Assembly: GCA_947561395.2 (NCBI GenBank)
Contig: OX387188.1
Span: forward strand, 11,992,061-12,056,060
DNA from: Buxus sempervirens
Taxonomy: Eukaryota; Streptophyta; Magnoliopsida; Buxales; Buxaceae
Direction of reading: 5' to 3'
Length of the DNA: 64,000 nt
Both the position numbers and the translations under genes were made by a program. Shown here in pieces: positions 1 to 13,600 of the stretch. How positions within the stretch are numbered: position 1 is the first letter of the stretch; each line of letters starts with the position of its first letter. The notes beneath the pieces are model-generated. The model was not told the origin of the DNA. It worked only from the letters and a program-made list of their open reading frames with translations, and did not search any database.

Positions 1-1995
1 TCCACATGAAGATCCAAATGAATGTCAGATCCTCTTTTATGTCAATATCATTTCTGGAATATCAACAAAAATGGAAATCCAAAGCAAAAGTTGCACAAAA
101 CCAAGTTGAGTTAAATCCAGAAAATTCGGTGAAAAGTAATGCCATTTGTCTTGAAATCATTCAAAATCAATTTTAAATTAAATCAAACCAAATCCATTTG
201 AAAGATCATGGTAAATAAGAGACTCATACAAAATTTCAAGTAAATCCGGTTGAAATTCTAGGAGTTATGCTCCTTTAAAGTTGCTGCTGGGGAAAATCAA
301 AAGTGATAAGCATGCAAGTTTGGAAAATCACCTAGAAAACTCCACTCCATAAAAATCCACGAAATTTGGTGTGATTGAAGTCTGTATGGCCATATTTCGA
401 ACGAAACTAGCCTCATACAAAAATTCATTTGGATGTGCCTTGGGTGGTCTCCCGAACAGGCCCCCAAGATCACAGATTTACCCAGAAAAGTACTGATGAG
501 CAGTTCTGAGTAAATCTATTACCAATAATACAAATGGAGTCAAAAAATTATGAAACCAACTGGATTTGAAAATAAACTCATAAAGGAGTGCCCAGAAACA
601 AAAATCACGCGGATCGGATTTAAAATGAACACATGGCACTCCGTCGAAGTGAAAAGTTTCGTATTTAAACCTGAACTGTCCAATCAACTTCGACAGAGAG
701 GTGTCAAAAATCCGCTCGATAGAAATTAATGAAATTTGGTAGGCATAAACTAGACAGCCCCACATTTACCATGGTTCTGGAATCACTCCAAACTTCATCC
801 GGAAGATGAAGTTATGAGTGTTCGAAGTCGGGGTACAGTTGCTATCAAGTTAAGCCTTTTTTGAATAAAACCAACTCAAAACTATGATAAAGTGTGTGTG
901 ATTCGTGCAAGATGAATCCAAATCTTTTAAAAACCTTTTAAAAACATTCCAGAATTGATTGAGGCCATTTATTTCAGATTTATCACAATAAATGTAATAA
1001 ACCCAAAATATGAGCCTATCCCGCCAAAACGGGTGCAATGTATGTGTAAGTGAAAATCATTCAAGAACAATATAACAACATAGCATGCATTCTCATTCAT
1101 TTAAAATAGGGTTCTAAAAGCAACCTAGGGTTCCGTTCCATTATCGTTTCCCTTAGTTCTCTCTCCCCGTTAAACACAGTTCTTCAAGATAATCTTGGGG
1201 TACTTTGAATATGAAACGGGCTTCAAAGATTCAAAAAGCTTTATTCTAAATAGGTTCTAGTACTAGGGTCAATCCCCAGTCTCGTTTCTCCTAGATCCCG
1301 CCTTCACGTTTTACTGCTAGGGGGAGTCTTGAGATACTTTGAGCCGGGGAAGGATTTTCATACATACAAAAAGGCCTTATTCTACAAAAAGGTAGAAGAA
1401 GAGATCTAAATCTAGAAATGTAAAATAGAAAATAAAAGATAAGTTTGAGGCTTACCTGAGTTTTGGAAGCAATTCCGCAGCGGTTTCCCTCTTTACTCAG
1501 AGCTCTTCTTGACAGAGATTCTTGGCAAGAATTATTGGCAAGAGAGTTAATGGCCATTTGCTTAAGGAGGAGCCTCCTATTTATAGGCAAAGGTTAGGGT
1601 TAGGTTGGTGAGAATGGTAGACACAACATAATGTCTATAGCCCACCAACCTTAACCCTAAGGCTATTTTCGAGATTTCCCTCCATTTAATGAAGGACATG
1701 ATGGTAAAAGATGAAATCTCTCGGAAAACCCTAATTTTGAGCCAAACTTATGTATCCGGCATGTCAGGCTGGATACACGAGTGCCTTAATGTATCCGGCC
1801 TATGATGCCGGATACACTGAGGTCTGCTTGTATCCGGCCTGTTCCATTGGATACGAAGAAAAATACTTGTATCCGGCCTGAGTTGCCGGATACAAGGAAA
1901 AAACTCATTTTCTCAAATTCTGTGCTGGCCTTCAAGGAGATAATGATTTTTGATGATTATTGATCATTTTGACAGTGCAATTTGGGGTGTCTACA
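1..1995 (-). mobile_element. LTR-type retroelement fragment (left edge)
   Basis: Noncoding repeat that runs off the left edge. On the minus strand it would begin at 1995 with TGTAGACACCCC, a common plant Gypsy LTR start. A TATAAATA box lies about 410 bases in (near 1583), followed by a possible splice donor near 1455. No coding domain is seen inside the window. Four short hairpins with TATCCGG-type arms lie in the upstream part (1747-1895). It abuts CACTA sequence at 1996, so it may have inserted into that element, but the other border is outside the window. The LTR assignment is inference. Confidence 0.55.
1747..1895. repeat. Cluster of four TGTATCCGG hairpins
   Basis: Four successive short inverted repeats, each with arms like TGTATCCGGC and GCCGGATACA separated by about eight bases. 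Some arms carry one or two mismatches. They sit between the putative LTR start and its TATA box, that is, in the U3-like part. The same design recurs at 62650-62765 and 63684-63925. Confidence 0.75.
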
Positions 1996-3618
1996 GGCAG
2001 GAATTACCGCCACTAAAAACTATATTAAAAAAATAAAAAAAATTTGCTACCATCATTCGGCAGCAGAGATATTTAGAGAGAGAGAGGGAGAGAGAGAGAA
2101 AGAGCGAGAGAGAGAGAGAGAGAGATAGAGAGAGAAAGAGAAAGAGAGATAGAGATAGAGATAGAGAGAGAGAAAGAGAGATAGAGAGAGAAAGAGATAG
2201 AGAGAAAGAGATAGAGATAGAGAGAGAGAGAGAGAGAAAGAGATAGAGAGAGAAAGAGAAAGAGAGAGAGAGTGAGACCTTGGAGGCTATCCTCTTTAAG
2301 ACAAATAAAATATGAGGGAAGAAATCTGTAGAGAGAGAAAGACCAACATGTTAGTGAGAGTAAAGTTTCAAAAAAGAAAAGTAGATATAGATGATGGGGT
2401 AAAAAGAAATGCATACATTTAGTTAGATTGCAAGAAGAAAGACAAGAAGAAAGAGACAAGTTGAAAAAGAAGAGGTTCGCTTCGTATATGTAGAGGAGAC
2501 TTTTACCGGCGGTAGGTTACCGCCCCTAAAAGTTGAATAAAATTTGAAAATTGGCACTTTAATTTTTAGCGGCGGTAGTTTACCGCCCCTAAAAGTCAAG
2601 CTAAAATTCAACAAATTAGACACGCGGGAAAATTCCCGCTTTCACTTTTACCGGTGGCAAACTACCGCCCCTAAAATTCAAACCAAAATTCATTTCATTA
2701 GCGACTCAGGAAAATTCCCGCTTTTGCTTTTACCGGCGGTAGTTTACCGCCCCTAAAAGTCGAATAATATTTGAAAATCGCGCTTTTAATTTTAGCGGCA
2801 GTAGCTTACCGCCCCTAAAAGTCAACTTCTCTTTCATAAATTTTTTCCTTCTAGTAGTAGTTGGTTTTGTTTTTTAAAAAATGAAGAAGAGCTTTACCGG
2901 CGGTTAAACCGCCGGTAAAAATTTCACCCTTTTTTCCATAAACAAATTTTTTTAGGGCGGTAATGGGCTTACGGCCCCTAAAAGTCACTTTGATTTTTAT
3001 AAGAAATGGTCTTTTAGGGGCTGTAAAGATCTTATCGCCCCTAAAAGTCCCCTTTTAGGGGCGGTAATAAGCTTACCGCCCCTAAAAGTCATTTTCATTT
3101 TTTCAAGGAATGGTCTTTTAGGGGCCGTAAGGAGCTTACCGCCGTTAAAAGTTTCTTTCGTTTTTTAATAAATGGCTTTTAGGGGCTGTAAAGATCTTAC
3201 TGCCCCTGAAAGTCCCCTTTTAGGGGAGGTAAGAGGCTTATCGCCCCTAAAAGTCCTTTTCGTTTTTTAAGAAATGCGCTTTTAGGGTCGGTAATGAGCT
3301 TACCGCCACTAAAAGTATTATTACCGACGGCCTCTTACCACCGGAAACAAGTTTTTATTTGGCGGGAGCTTCCCGCCAACTTGTTACCGGCGATAGGCAT
3401 ATTACCGCTAGTAAAACTTAATATAGCAGCGGTAGGTACTACCGCTAAAGGCTATTTCGCGCTCAAAAAACTCGCGCCATATGTTTTTCGCACGGACAAA
3501 ATGATATATTAATTTTCAAGGGCGGAAAGTGTAATTACCGCCGGTAATAGTGCTTTTAGCGGTGGAATTTGCTTACTGCCGCTAAAAGCCTGTCGCTAAT
3601 TCCCCCGTTTTTGTAGTG
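1996..3618. mobile_element. CACTA (En/Spm) transposon, right part
   Basis: The right end reads, on the minus strand, CACTACAAAAACGGGGG, the typical CACTA terminus, followed outside by TTT as a possible 3-bp target duplication. From about 2500 to 3618 the sequence is packed with direct and inverted copies of TTTTAGGGGCGGTAA and variants, the subterminal repeats expected for this superfamily. No transposase coding sequence is visible. The left terminus is not in the window; the element is cut by the neighbouring LTR-type repeat at 1995/1996. Confidence 0.8.
2070..2275. repeat. (GA)n microsatellite
   Basis: About 200 bases of almost uninterrupted GA dinucleotides with occasional GATA and GAAA interruptions, lying inside the CACTA fragment. 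Long serine/leucine readings of the opposite strand are by-products of the repeat. Confidence 0.95.
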
Positions 3619-4651
3619 TTTTTTCCATCCTACACAATTACACTACAATTATAAAATAAAGTACATATAAATTGAAACTAATGATAGTAAATTCAGCAAT
3701 GGGCACAAAAGAATGAAAGGTGTAATTGGGAACAGCTTGAAAACATTAGTTTGTCACCATAATCATTGTTGTTGGCATCTCTTTGGTAGAGAAGTCTGGT
3801 TTTTTAATATTGATATCTCCTCACAACTATAAGAAAGAATTTTTTTTCGATCTTTACCTAATATTAGGTTTGGTTCTAATACTATTTCATGAAGTTTAAG
3901 CTAATATTAACGAATGGTTATTGACTCAATCATAATATATTTACATATGTATGGTTTGAAGTCTAATTAAAAACTTTTAAAGATTTATAAGAGATTGGAT
4001 TGGATATGGCAACTCACATTTGAATTTAATATAATTTATATTTGAAAGTTCTAATCCCTATTCAATCTATTAGACACAATTTGCAGTCACATTTTTAATT
4101 TCCCTGATTGAATACAGGTTGAATTTGAATCTAATGAAATCTGACCCATTGAAAGCCATAACATGTCATAAAGAGTGTTAATTACTACTCTTATTTTGAG
4201 ACGAAGAACATGAGCTAAGCAGAATATGTGCTTAGTGCTAAGATCTATGGAAATTGTTTCAAAAGGCTCATTGAGAGGGTACTTTTGAGTATTTTAGAAT
4301 CCTCAATGATAATTCTTGTTTGACTCATCTAATTATTGCTTTTCTAAACCATCCAAGAAAATTGGGGGAGATGGTGATGGTTGGACAGGATTTTCATCAC
4401 TGTTGTATATACAAAAAAGCTTACTAACTTGACATCATTAATTGTCTTGGCAAATGTAAAGGCTTCAATTTGAGGGATTTGTGAAGAGGGCTTTCTTAAA
4501 TTAAACCTTTTCATGAATAGCCTATCTATTTATGTGGCATCAATACTTTCATCACTTACCAAACTCATTTCTACTATGATTTACAGCATCCTTGTGAGAT
4601 TGACTAAAATCACAACTTACTTTGTGTTCCCCATTCTGAAGCTTTCGTGGG
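3619..4651. other. Intergenic, 3' flank of YSL
   Basis: AT-rich sequence between the CACTA terminus and the YSL stop codon. It should contain the YSL 3' untranslated region next to 4651. No other gene or repeat border was recognised. Confidence 0.6.
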
Positions 4652-7600
4652 TTAACCCCCCAAGTACTTATCCACTCTAGCATTTGTCCCTCTTGACAAA
4701 AACTTCATGCAAATGGGTGGCTTCACCCCAGCTAATGTCAATACTGAAGCAGGCAAAGTCCAGATCCCATCTCCACAAATAAGACCAGAAGCCACCGCAG
4801 GGCTGAACGCCTTCGCCTTCACCTTGTCCATCTTCTCCCAGACAAAGAGTATCAAGCTACCGAGGCACATATCGATCACAAAATAAGAACCGATATATAA
4901 TGGGATAGCCATTGCCATGGGTAGAGGTATAAACCTTGCCACCTTCTTTCCCAAAATATCTCTTACTGCATTAATGAAAATGGCAGCAGCAAAGAACACA
5001 TAACAGAATTTGAGGCAGTTCTTTGGAAGGGCTGAGAATCCATCAACTCCTAAGATGGCCATATTGCGAAAGACAATTGCATTAGGAGCTGGATACTCAG
5101 ACCCCACGACACCAAGGTCATCGAAGGCCTTGAAGAAAATCCAGAAGACACAAGGGGAGATCACACAACCCATTGCAGTTCCTATTACTTGACTCACAAA
5201 CATGGACCTTGGTGATGATAGCGTCAAATATCCTGTCTTGAAATCTTGCATGAGGTCAGAAGCTGTTGACACAATGTTCATCACGACACCACATGCCGCA
5301 AGCCCAGCCACAATGCCGCCATTAGAGGTTCCAGCCCATGCACCAATGGTAAAGATTGCGATCGTTCCGTAGGTTGATGGAATGGACCAGTCAGTGAGGC
5401 CACCACCATAGGCATTACAGAAGGCCAGGATTGGTGAAAAGATGTATAAGACAAGGATATAATACCATTTGAGGGGTTGGAAGATGTGAGGGAGAGTGGC
5501 ACAAGAGATTGTTGCAAGGACTGTGTAGCCTGAAACTGCAACCCATGTTGGGAGCTGGTCTTTGAGGAAGATTCTATTCCGGTTGCCATCACCGAATGTT
5601 AAAGCTGTTTGAGAACTGCGATTATCAGTGGGTAACCTAATGGTTGAATCCTTGTTGCGCTGCTGATATATCAAACCAGAGATGGTTGTGGTAAGGATCT
5701 TGAAGAAGTTATAAAGGCCATCACCTAGGATTATGGCAATAGCAATGAAGACCTGTTATAAAACATCACAAAACTCTTAGCATATGAAAGGAAAGTTGGC
5801 AATTTATCTATAGCTCACTCATCCATTAATTGAGGCTTTGTAATTGATTCACTTGAAGTTTAATCAAAAAATTTCAATTTGAAGGCTCCAGTGTTGAGAT
5901 ATTGTATTTCGGTTCTTTGATATACATAGTTATGCCTTCACCTATCAACTTAAGCTTTTAGGTGAAACCATTATTTAACATGGTATCAAAGTCGGAGGTC
6001 TAGTGTTTGAATCCGTGCCAAAAACAATTATATATAGACATATATAAAGAGTATTTTGTCTAGTAGAAGCACATACCTTGTAGCCTTGTAGGCCTTGGAG
6101 ACTTTTGGGACTAAGGTCAGCTGAATACCAGTCTCCTTTCTTGGTCTCTATGAGAGGCCACATCAGTCCCCAAGAGAGAATGGCTCCAAGAAGCAAAGAT
6201 ATGTTGATGATGTACGGACAGATCATCCCAACTCCAACATATGTAGCCGAGAAATCAAAGTAGAATCTGATTGTAGAACATCAAACAAACTAAGTCTTAA
6301 AACAATTAATGCTTTTTGTTGTTCAATTAAGAACTTCTACTTTTTTTTCTTTTGGTAAGAACTTCTACTTAATGGTGCAATCAAAGATTAAGTTTTCTAA
6401 TTAGCCCTTCAACACAGTTGAATGGGATCCTTCACTAAATCAGGTTAGGCCCACCCTGGGTCAATGTAACCTACTTACTGACCCAGATAACCTGGTGTGA
6501 CCCCGGTGTTTGATGGTTAAACCAGCCAGGCCATATGTTTCCATTTCAAATTAATGGTCCTTCAAGGTCCAACAAAGGTACACAAGTTGACATATGTCTA
6601 GAAATTTCATAAGGCAAGTGGAAAACTTAAGCCTCGTACGGAGAATTCATTCCCCATAAAGTAATGAGCTTGAATGATTTAAAGAGAAGAGGAGTTTGAA
6701 GTTTGTAACCAACTATTACTTTTTTAAGAGGTTATAAATATTAAAAGATTGCCATTATTATAACTTGAAAGAAATTTTCATAAATGACAGCTCTATCTTT
6801 ATTATATAAACGAATCTACTTTAAAGCAAGTTTCAAGTATATCTTTTACTGCAAAATGAGTTTTGAAAATCTAAGAATGGGTCCAGGAATGAGTTTACCA
6901 AAATGAATGCCAAACGAGACCTTATGGGAACATTTGGAAGTAAATCAAAAAAAGAAGGTAAAGAGCAAGAGGCAAGAGGATGTTGGATTTACGTGTTGTT
7001 ATAGGCTTTGAGACCAAATGTAGGGAAGTTCACAAATCCACATCCATCTGCTGCAGCGAAGAACCATTGAAAGAAAGCCCACAAAAAGCTGAAGGAGAAG
7101 AACTTTCCCAATGCTTTAACTTGTTTCCTAGTAGATTTTTAATAAGAAAAGAAGAAAAAAAGTTCATAAATAATGTTTATTTTAAAGTAAGAGAGATGAC
7201 AAAAGTTGGAAGACATTAAGAGCAATAAACAAGTTTAGGAGCCTTACTTTGCAACGTTAGCACCCCTTGGTGTATGGAAGCTGTTGATGAGATGTGCAGT
7301 TGCAGTTCCACTTGGGCAGGTCAGCTTATAGTCTATGATCATGATCTGAAATTAGTGAAATTAGAGGGCACATTGTAAACAAGGCATGGTAATAGACAGG
7401 TATAGTAGAGTTTATTTCAAGCCTGTACCCAGTCCAACTCACAATACATGCTAAAAAAACCAAGCCAAGTCAGGCCCTACTTCAACAAAATATGCTAAAA
7501 AGTGTTGATGCCATCAAGTTTTGAAACCCAGTCATTATCATCATCATCGTCATTACAAGCTAGTTCCTACCAAAGTGAGGTCGGTGACACAAGCATGTAA

Positions 7601-10600
7601 ACATGTTTTGGCAAAGATGCCTAAGTCCAATGATGATGGAGTGAGTTCATTAAATATGTGAAAATAGGGTTACAGAGTATAAACCCTTTCTTGGTCGCAA
7701 ACTGCAATCTCTCTAATATAACCACAGAATCCCTAATTCGAGTAAAATAACAATGGATACCTTATTTACAAAAACACCCAATCCGAAAACCTGTATTGTA
7801 TGAATTTAAGGTACATACGCAGCGAGGACAACCTTAACGGAGTACTACCCATGACATGCCAACACAATTACCCAAATCCATAAAGAGGACTATACTTTGG
7901 TCAGATTGATGCAAGGTTTACAATTTCCGAAATTTCGGTTTCCGGCCCCCGGCGATGCGTTTCGCCGGGGGAAATCGTTGGGTTTGTGCCCCCGGCGAAA
8001 TGCATCGAAATGCCGACCGTGCCGAGCGAAATTTCGCTCGGCGCGCGTCGGCATTTTTTTTTTGAAAACGAATCGCGCACGTGCGCGCGGAATTAAACGA
8101 GGCGCCGGTCGATTTGGGCGAAATTTCGCCCAAATCGACCTGCACATCAAGAAATAGGGGAGGACGAAGGGGGTATAACCGTATGCTTTGGGGGGGGGGG
8201 GGGTATTTTGGCTCGATTTTGGCGTGGATTTGATGAAATGCACACGTTGGGGTAAGATCGTTTTTTTCAAAATTTTTTGATGAAATGCTTGTGGAATGTG
8301 TTGAATTTATTATATGTTGAAGCCCGACACCCGATCTACAGATGGGTGTCGGCGTTTTATTTTTTGCACAAAAAAAATATTTTTTGCAATTATTTGTGTC
8401 GAAAATGCATATAATTTCTTTTTAATTCATTAAAATTAGATAAATATTGTTGTTGACTTTGATAATTATATATGTTAGATGGGGGCACCCGATCTACAAA
8501 TGGGTGCCCCCGGATTAATTTTTTAGAAAATTAATTTTTTTATTAATTTTTAAATCCGAAAATTAATTAATTATTAGTAAAATTAATAAAAAGATAAATA
8601 TTCAAATTCAATTCATAAAATTGATTTAGTTATTGTAGAATGATTTATGTTAAATAATTGGAGTTTATATAATTTTTTATGTATTTTTGATTTTTTTGGA
8701 ATTAATTAATCCGAAATTAATTAATTATTAGTAAAATTAATAAAAAAGATAAATACTCAAATTCAATTCATAAAATTGATTTAGTTATTGTAGAATGATT
8801 TATGTTAAATAATTGGAGTTTATATAATTTTTTATGTATTTTTGATTTTTTTGGAATTAATTAATCCGAAAATTAATTACTTATTAATTAGTTGGTAATG
8901 ACGTAATGTTAGTATTGTCTAATGTGGATTAATATTTATAATTTGTTATTGTGCTCTGTTATTGACTTATTGTGCGTTTGTGCAGGTGTTCAGATTCCAG
9001 TGTAGTACTTTTTGGTTAGTCTGTTAGAGACAGTCAGACGGATAGACAGTATGGCATCTGGCAGTGGTAGTGGAGAGGGCAGAGATGCTGGTAGGAGGCT
9101 GGATATTGGTTGGGCCCATTGCACGAGATTCGAGGGAGACAGAAATAAGACGGTCTGCAACTATTGCCACCAAGTCATAAAGGGTGGTGGAGTATCACGA
9201 TTGAAGCAGCATTTGGCACACGGCTACAATAACGTGGCCAACTGTCGTCAAGTCCCTCCAGAGGTTAAGAAGCTGATGCAACAACACTTGGCATCAGGGA
9301 GTGCAGCTAGGGAGGGGAAGAGGCATGCACGGGAGGAGGTTAGACGTAGATTGGCAGAGCCTATCGGACCCTCTGTGGCTCCTGATATTGATGACGACGA
9401 TGATATGGTGTACCCACCCGAGTATGTGACAGAGGGAGAGAGGGCAGCATTCAGAGCCTCAGTGCAAGCATCTTTGCAGTCTGAGTTTGAGAGAGCAGAG
9501 GCTGCGAGGCATGGATTTCACAGGGGTGGTACGTCTAGAGGAGATGCAGATGTTGATGCTCCTACTCCTAGTTCTAGACATGGGGCTGGGGCTGGACCTA
9601 GCATCAGGATGCCTGATTATCCTATGGAGCCGAGTATGTGGCGTTCATCTGGTGCCAAGCAGAAGAAATTGAAGGATGTGTGGAGCAAGGGCACTGTCAG
9701 GGAGAAAATGGGGAAGTTTATATCAAAATTTTTTATCTTCAATCACATTCCAGCGAATGCAGCAGCGAGCCCCCATTTCAAGAACATGGTCGATGTTATC
9801 CAGGAGTCGGGTCAGGGAGTCTTGCCTCCTACGCCACGGGAGATTATGGGTACGTACTTGGATCAGGAGGAGGCAGAGATGAGAGAGTTTATTACATCGT
9901 TACGACCCCACTGGGAGCAGTTTGGAGTTACGATCATGTGTGATGGATGGACAGGTCCTACTAAACTGTCCATCATCAATTTTATGGTGTATTGTAGAGG
10001 CAGGGCAGTGTTCGTGAGATCTATTGACGCATCACACAATATCAAGGATGCGCCCTATATTACCGGCTTATTAGAGAGCGTGATACAGGAGGTTGGCGTT
10101 GAGAACGTCGTTCAGATTGTGACAGACAGTGCCAGTGCGTTCATGAAAGCCGGTAAGACATTACAGCAGCGGTATAACCTGTATTGGGCGCCCTGTGCTG
10201 CACATGCCATTGACTTGATACTAGAGGAGATTGGCAAGAGAAGCCATGTGCTGACGACATTGAAGGATGCACGAGCACTCACCACATTTGTGTACAACCA
10301 TAATTTCGTACTAGCGAAGATGAGAGAGAAATGTGGTGGGGACTTAGTTCGGCCAGGGATTACCAGATTCGGTACAAACTATATTGCATTGGATAGTATT
10401 CTGAGCAACAGGCAGGGATTGAGAGCTCTATTTACCAGTGACGAATGGACGAGTTGTGCTCAGAGTCGCAAAGAGACCGGGAGGAGAGTAGAAGAGATTG
10501 TTTTGTCCAATACTTTTTGGGAGCATGTGCGAGAGTTGATTGCTGTACTGCACCCCATATATCATATACTGCGGCTGCTTGACACAGATTCCTATCCTAC

Positions 10601-13600
10601 CGTAGGTTCCATTTTTAAGTGTATGGCGGTGATGAAAGCTCAGATTAAGGCCGCAGCACCCAAATCACATCAGTGGATACTGAAGATTGTTAAAGACAGA
10701 TGGATGAAGTCGCTAGGTCATCCTTTGCATGCAGCAGGTATAATTACAATTTTATTTAAATCATTTTATGTTGAATCATGTTTATACTTATATTTTAATT
10801 ATTGTACTGATTTTTTTCTTGTAATCGTCAATGTAGCGTATTATTTGAATCCCAAATATCATTATAAGGATAATCTTGGCGCACAGCACGATCTCTGCGC
10901 TCGTGTCCACGAGGTTTTCATGAAGTTGGACCCCCATTCAGAATCAGTTGGAGATTTTGGAAACGAGGTAGGGGCCGTAGCATTTAACTTCACTTATGTT
11001 ATGGATATCACTTTTTCTTAATAGTTATATTAATTATTAAGTATTGACCATTTCAAATTATTCCAATACCAGATCATACAATTTAGAGATGCGATGGGCT
11101 CATTCGGGTTGACTACGGCGATTGCGTCAAGGGACAAGATGATGCCGTGTAAGTGACAAGGGATTATGAATATTAATATTTTAAATTTCTAATTTCTAAA
11201 TAATTTTTAATATTTTCTATTTGTAAATCCAGGTGAATGGTGGGCGATGTATGGCACAAGTGCCCCTACACTGAGGAATTTAGCATGTCGAATATTGGCT
11301 CAGACAGCATCCTCTTCTGCTTGTGAGTGAAATTGGAGTACGTTCGCACTCATACACACGAAGCAGAGGAACCGGCTAGCTTATCAGAGGTTAAAGAAGT
11401 TGGTCTTCTGCCATTATAACATGAGGCTGAGGACGAAACAGTTAGAGATAGAGCGCGGCACCGCCGCCGGGACTGTGAATGATCCTTTGGATGTGTTATT
11501 CAGTAATCAAGTTGATGACGAGGATCCATTTGCAGAGTGGGTTAGATGTGTTGAGATGGATCAGCCTGATCGTAGTCCTAGCCCAATCATATCCCAGGCT
11601 GCAGCAGACTTGGACATCGATGTAGACGCAGCTATGGAGGAGGAGAGGGGGGAGGTTCGCGGAGACTCATTGGATAACCTCATCAGAGTTGTTCCTTCCT
11701 CCGCTACTGCGACGACACCAGCCCCAATCCCAGCCCCAGTCCCAGCCCGTAGGCATGTTTCATTGTCAGAGGAGGAGGAAGAGGAGGGGGAGGAGACAGA
11801 TGAGGAGGAGACTGATGAGGACATTGAGGGGGAAACAGATGATGAGGATGAGTCCGGATCTTCAGATGATGATGATGATGGAGATGGTGGTGCTAGTCGT
11901 GGTTATGATGATTATGGTGGTTATGGTGGTTATGGTGGTGTTGGCACCAATGGCCCGGGGTTGAGCCCATTTACTGGAGAGGCGGCTTTCCATCATACCA
12001 CACAGGATACTGACCACGGAGATAGAGATCCTGATGAGAGTGGGGGATATTCCTTTCAGAGGAGGAAAGGCAAGGAGAGACAGCATACAGGGATGCACGA
12101 TGACTCGTCCTCCGTGGCACAGAGTTTCGGATCTTTAGATCTTGGAGGATCATCGAGTTCTTATGGAGAGCAGTATCCTCACTATCCACTACAGCTGACC
12201 CAGGGACACTATCCAGCCTATTATCCTCAGCAGCTTGGGCCAGCAGATTCATCAGATACTAGTAGTTATAGTACATCATACGGATATCCTGGAGCACACA
12301 TGCAGACATCTGATCCATTTGGGATCTTTCCAGTGAATCCATATCCGCCCGGATATTATCCTATGCCTGTTGTACCTATTGGTATTGGAGTTGCACCAGT
12401 AGCCCCTCCATACGCGCATCTCGGTTATCCTGCGCCGTCTCCTCCGTCGCCACCAGAGCAAGAGACGTGCTACTATTATGATGATTTCCCTCCAGTTGGT
12501 ATCATGGCTCATATGACACAGGAGGAGTATGAGCAACATGTCCGTGCATATAAGAGAGATTACAGATTTCGGATGGGATGGAAGCGCTACTGTCATTTTA
12601 TTGGCGAGAGATCAGGGTTTGAGCCACCACGTCATTCATTTCATGTCTGATTTGACGGTATGATTATATATTTTTTACTTTATATATTGTTGTTTTAGTT
12701 TAATTTAAAATTTGGATCCTCTTTGTTATTTTTTATTTAAAGTTTAAACATAGCAAACATAGGCATCACCCCGATAGGCCCGATCATTACATTTACTGAT
12801 TTACATGCCACATTGTGTTTTCATGGTAATTTAAGTGCAGTTTTGAAGTATATAACTTATGCTTGTTAAATTGTTGTAAAATTTTTGATTTTTTTGGGGA
12901 AAAAAGCAAACTTTTATGTTTCTGTTGAAATTTCGTCGGCACGCGCCGGCGTGCCGACGAAATTTCGACCGATTCGCCAGAAACCGAAGAAAATATCGTT
13001 TTCCGGCGAATCGGCGGCATTTCGTCGGCACGCCGACGAAATGCCGTTCTGTGACCTGGGCGGCACGCCCAGGTCAACCGAAATTCAAAACCTTGGATTG
13101 ATGAATCATCTTCCTTGTCTATCTTTCAATTTGACAATAACTAGCAACTCACCCGGCCCCTACCATTTTGCAATGCTACCAAACCTTCTAATAAGAAAAG
13201 CATTTTTTTAGCCATCTGGAAAGAATCCCATATTAATAGTTTGTACAAGTCATGTGTTCATGTAAAACTAGATAAGAGTTCTCAATTAGTACATACCTTC
13301 CGAAGGGGCACCACAACGAGGAGGCCAACAAAGCTAACAATGAATAGAAATCCAATCATCCATCCTAGTCTTGGATTTTTAATGTTCTGTGCATCGTTCG
13401 CTTCATTTGATTGTTTAGCAATAACTTCACTCATCCCTAGCAGGTGATGTCCGAAGCCTCCTGTTTAAACATGAAAAATACGGTTTAGACTCTTTTACAC
13501 CTAGAGGGGGGTGAATAGGTGTAAACAATTGCAGAATAAAAATTTTTATTAATTAAAGATAAGTCCTTAATTAATAGGCATACAAAAGCCTTAGAAAAAT

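Larger units (their letters stand above)
7912..13095 (+). mobile_element. hAT transposon in YSL intron 2
   Basis: A 5184-bp element bordered by a perfect 8-bp target duplication GATTGATG (7904-7911 and 13096-13103), the hallmark length for hAT. Termini are imperfect inverted repeats starting CAAGGTTT, with AAATTTCGGTT a little inside. GC-rich palindromic subterminal sequence rich in CGGCGAAA and CGTCGGCA blocks lies at 7930-8140 and 12925-13075. A spliced transposase gene runs on the plus strand, antisense to YSL. The near-perfect ends and single visible coding defect suggest a fairly recent insertion. Confidence 0.95.

Noticed and set aside
478-1590. Several short minus-strand frames near the left edge
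   Set aside because: No domain, no start context, and they lie in a noncoding LTR-type repeat.
2073-2459. Open minus-strand frame rich in Ser/Leu
   Set aside because: It is the translation of the (GA)n microsatellite and its flank.
7897-8270. Overlapping frames on both strands at the left end of the hAT element
   Set aside because: They arise from GC-rich palindromic subterminal sequence; no protein family fits.
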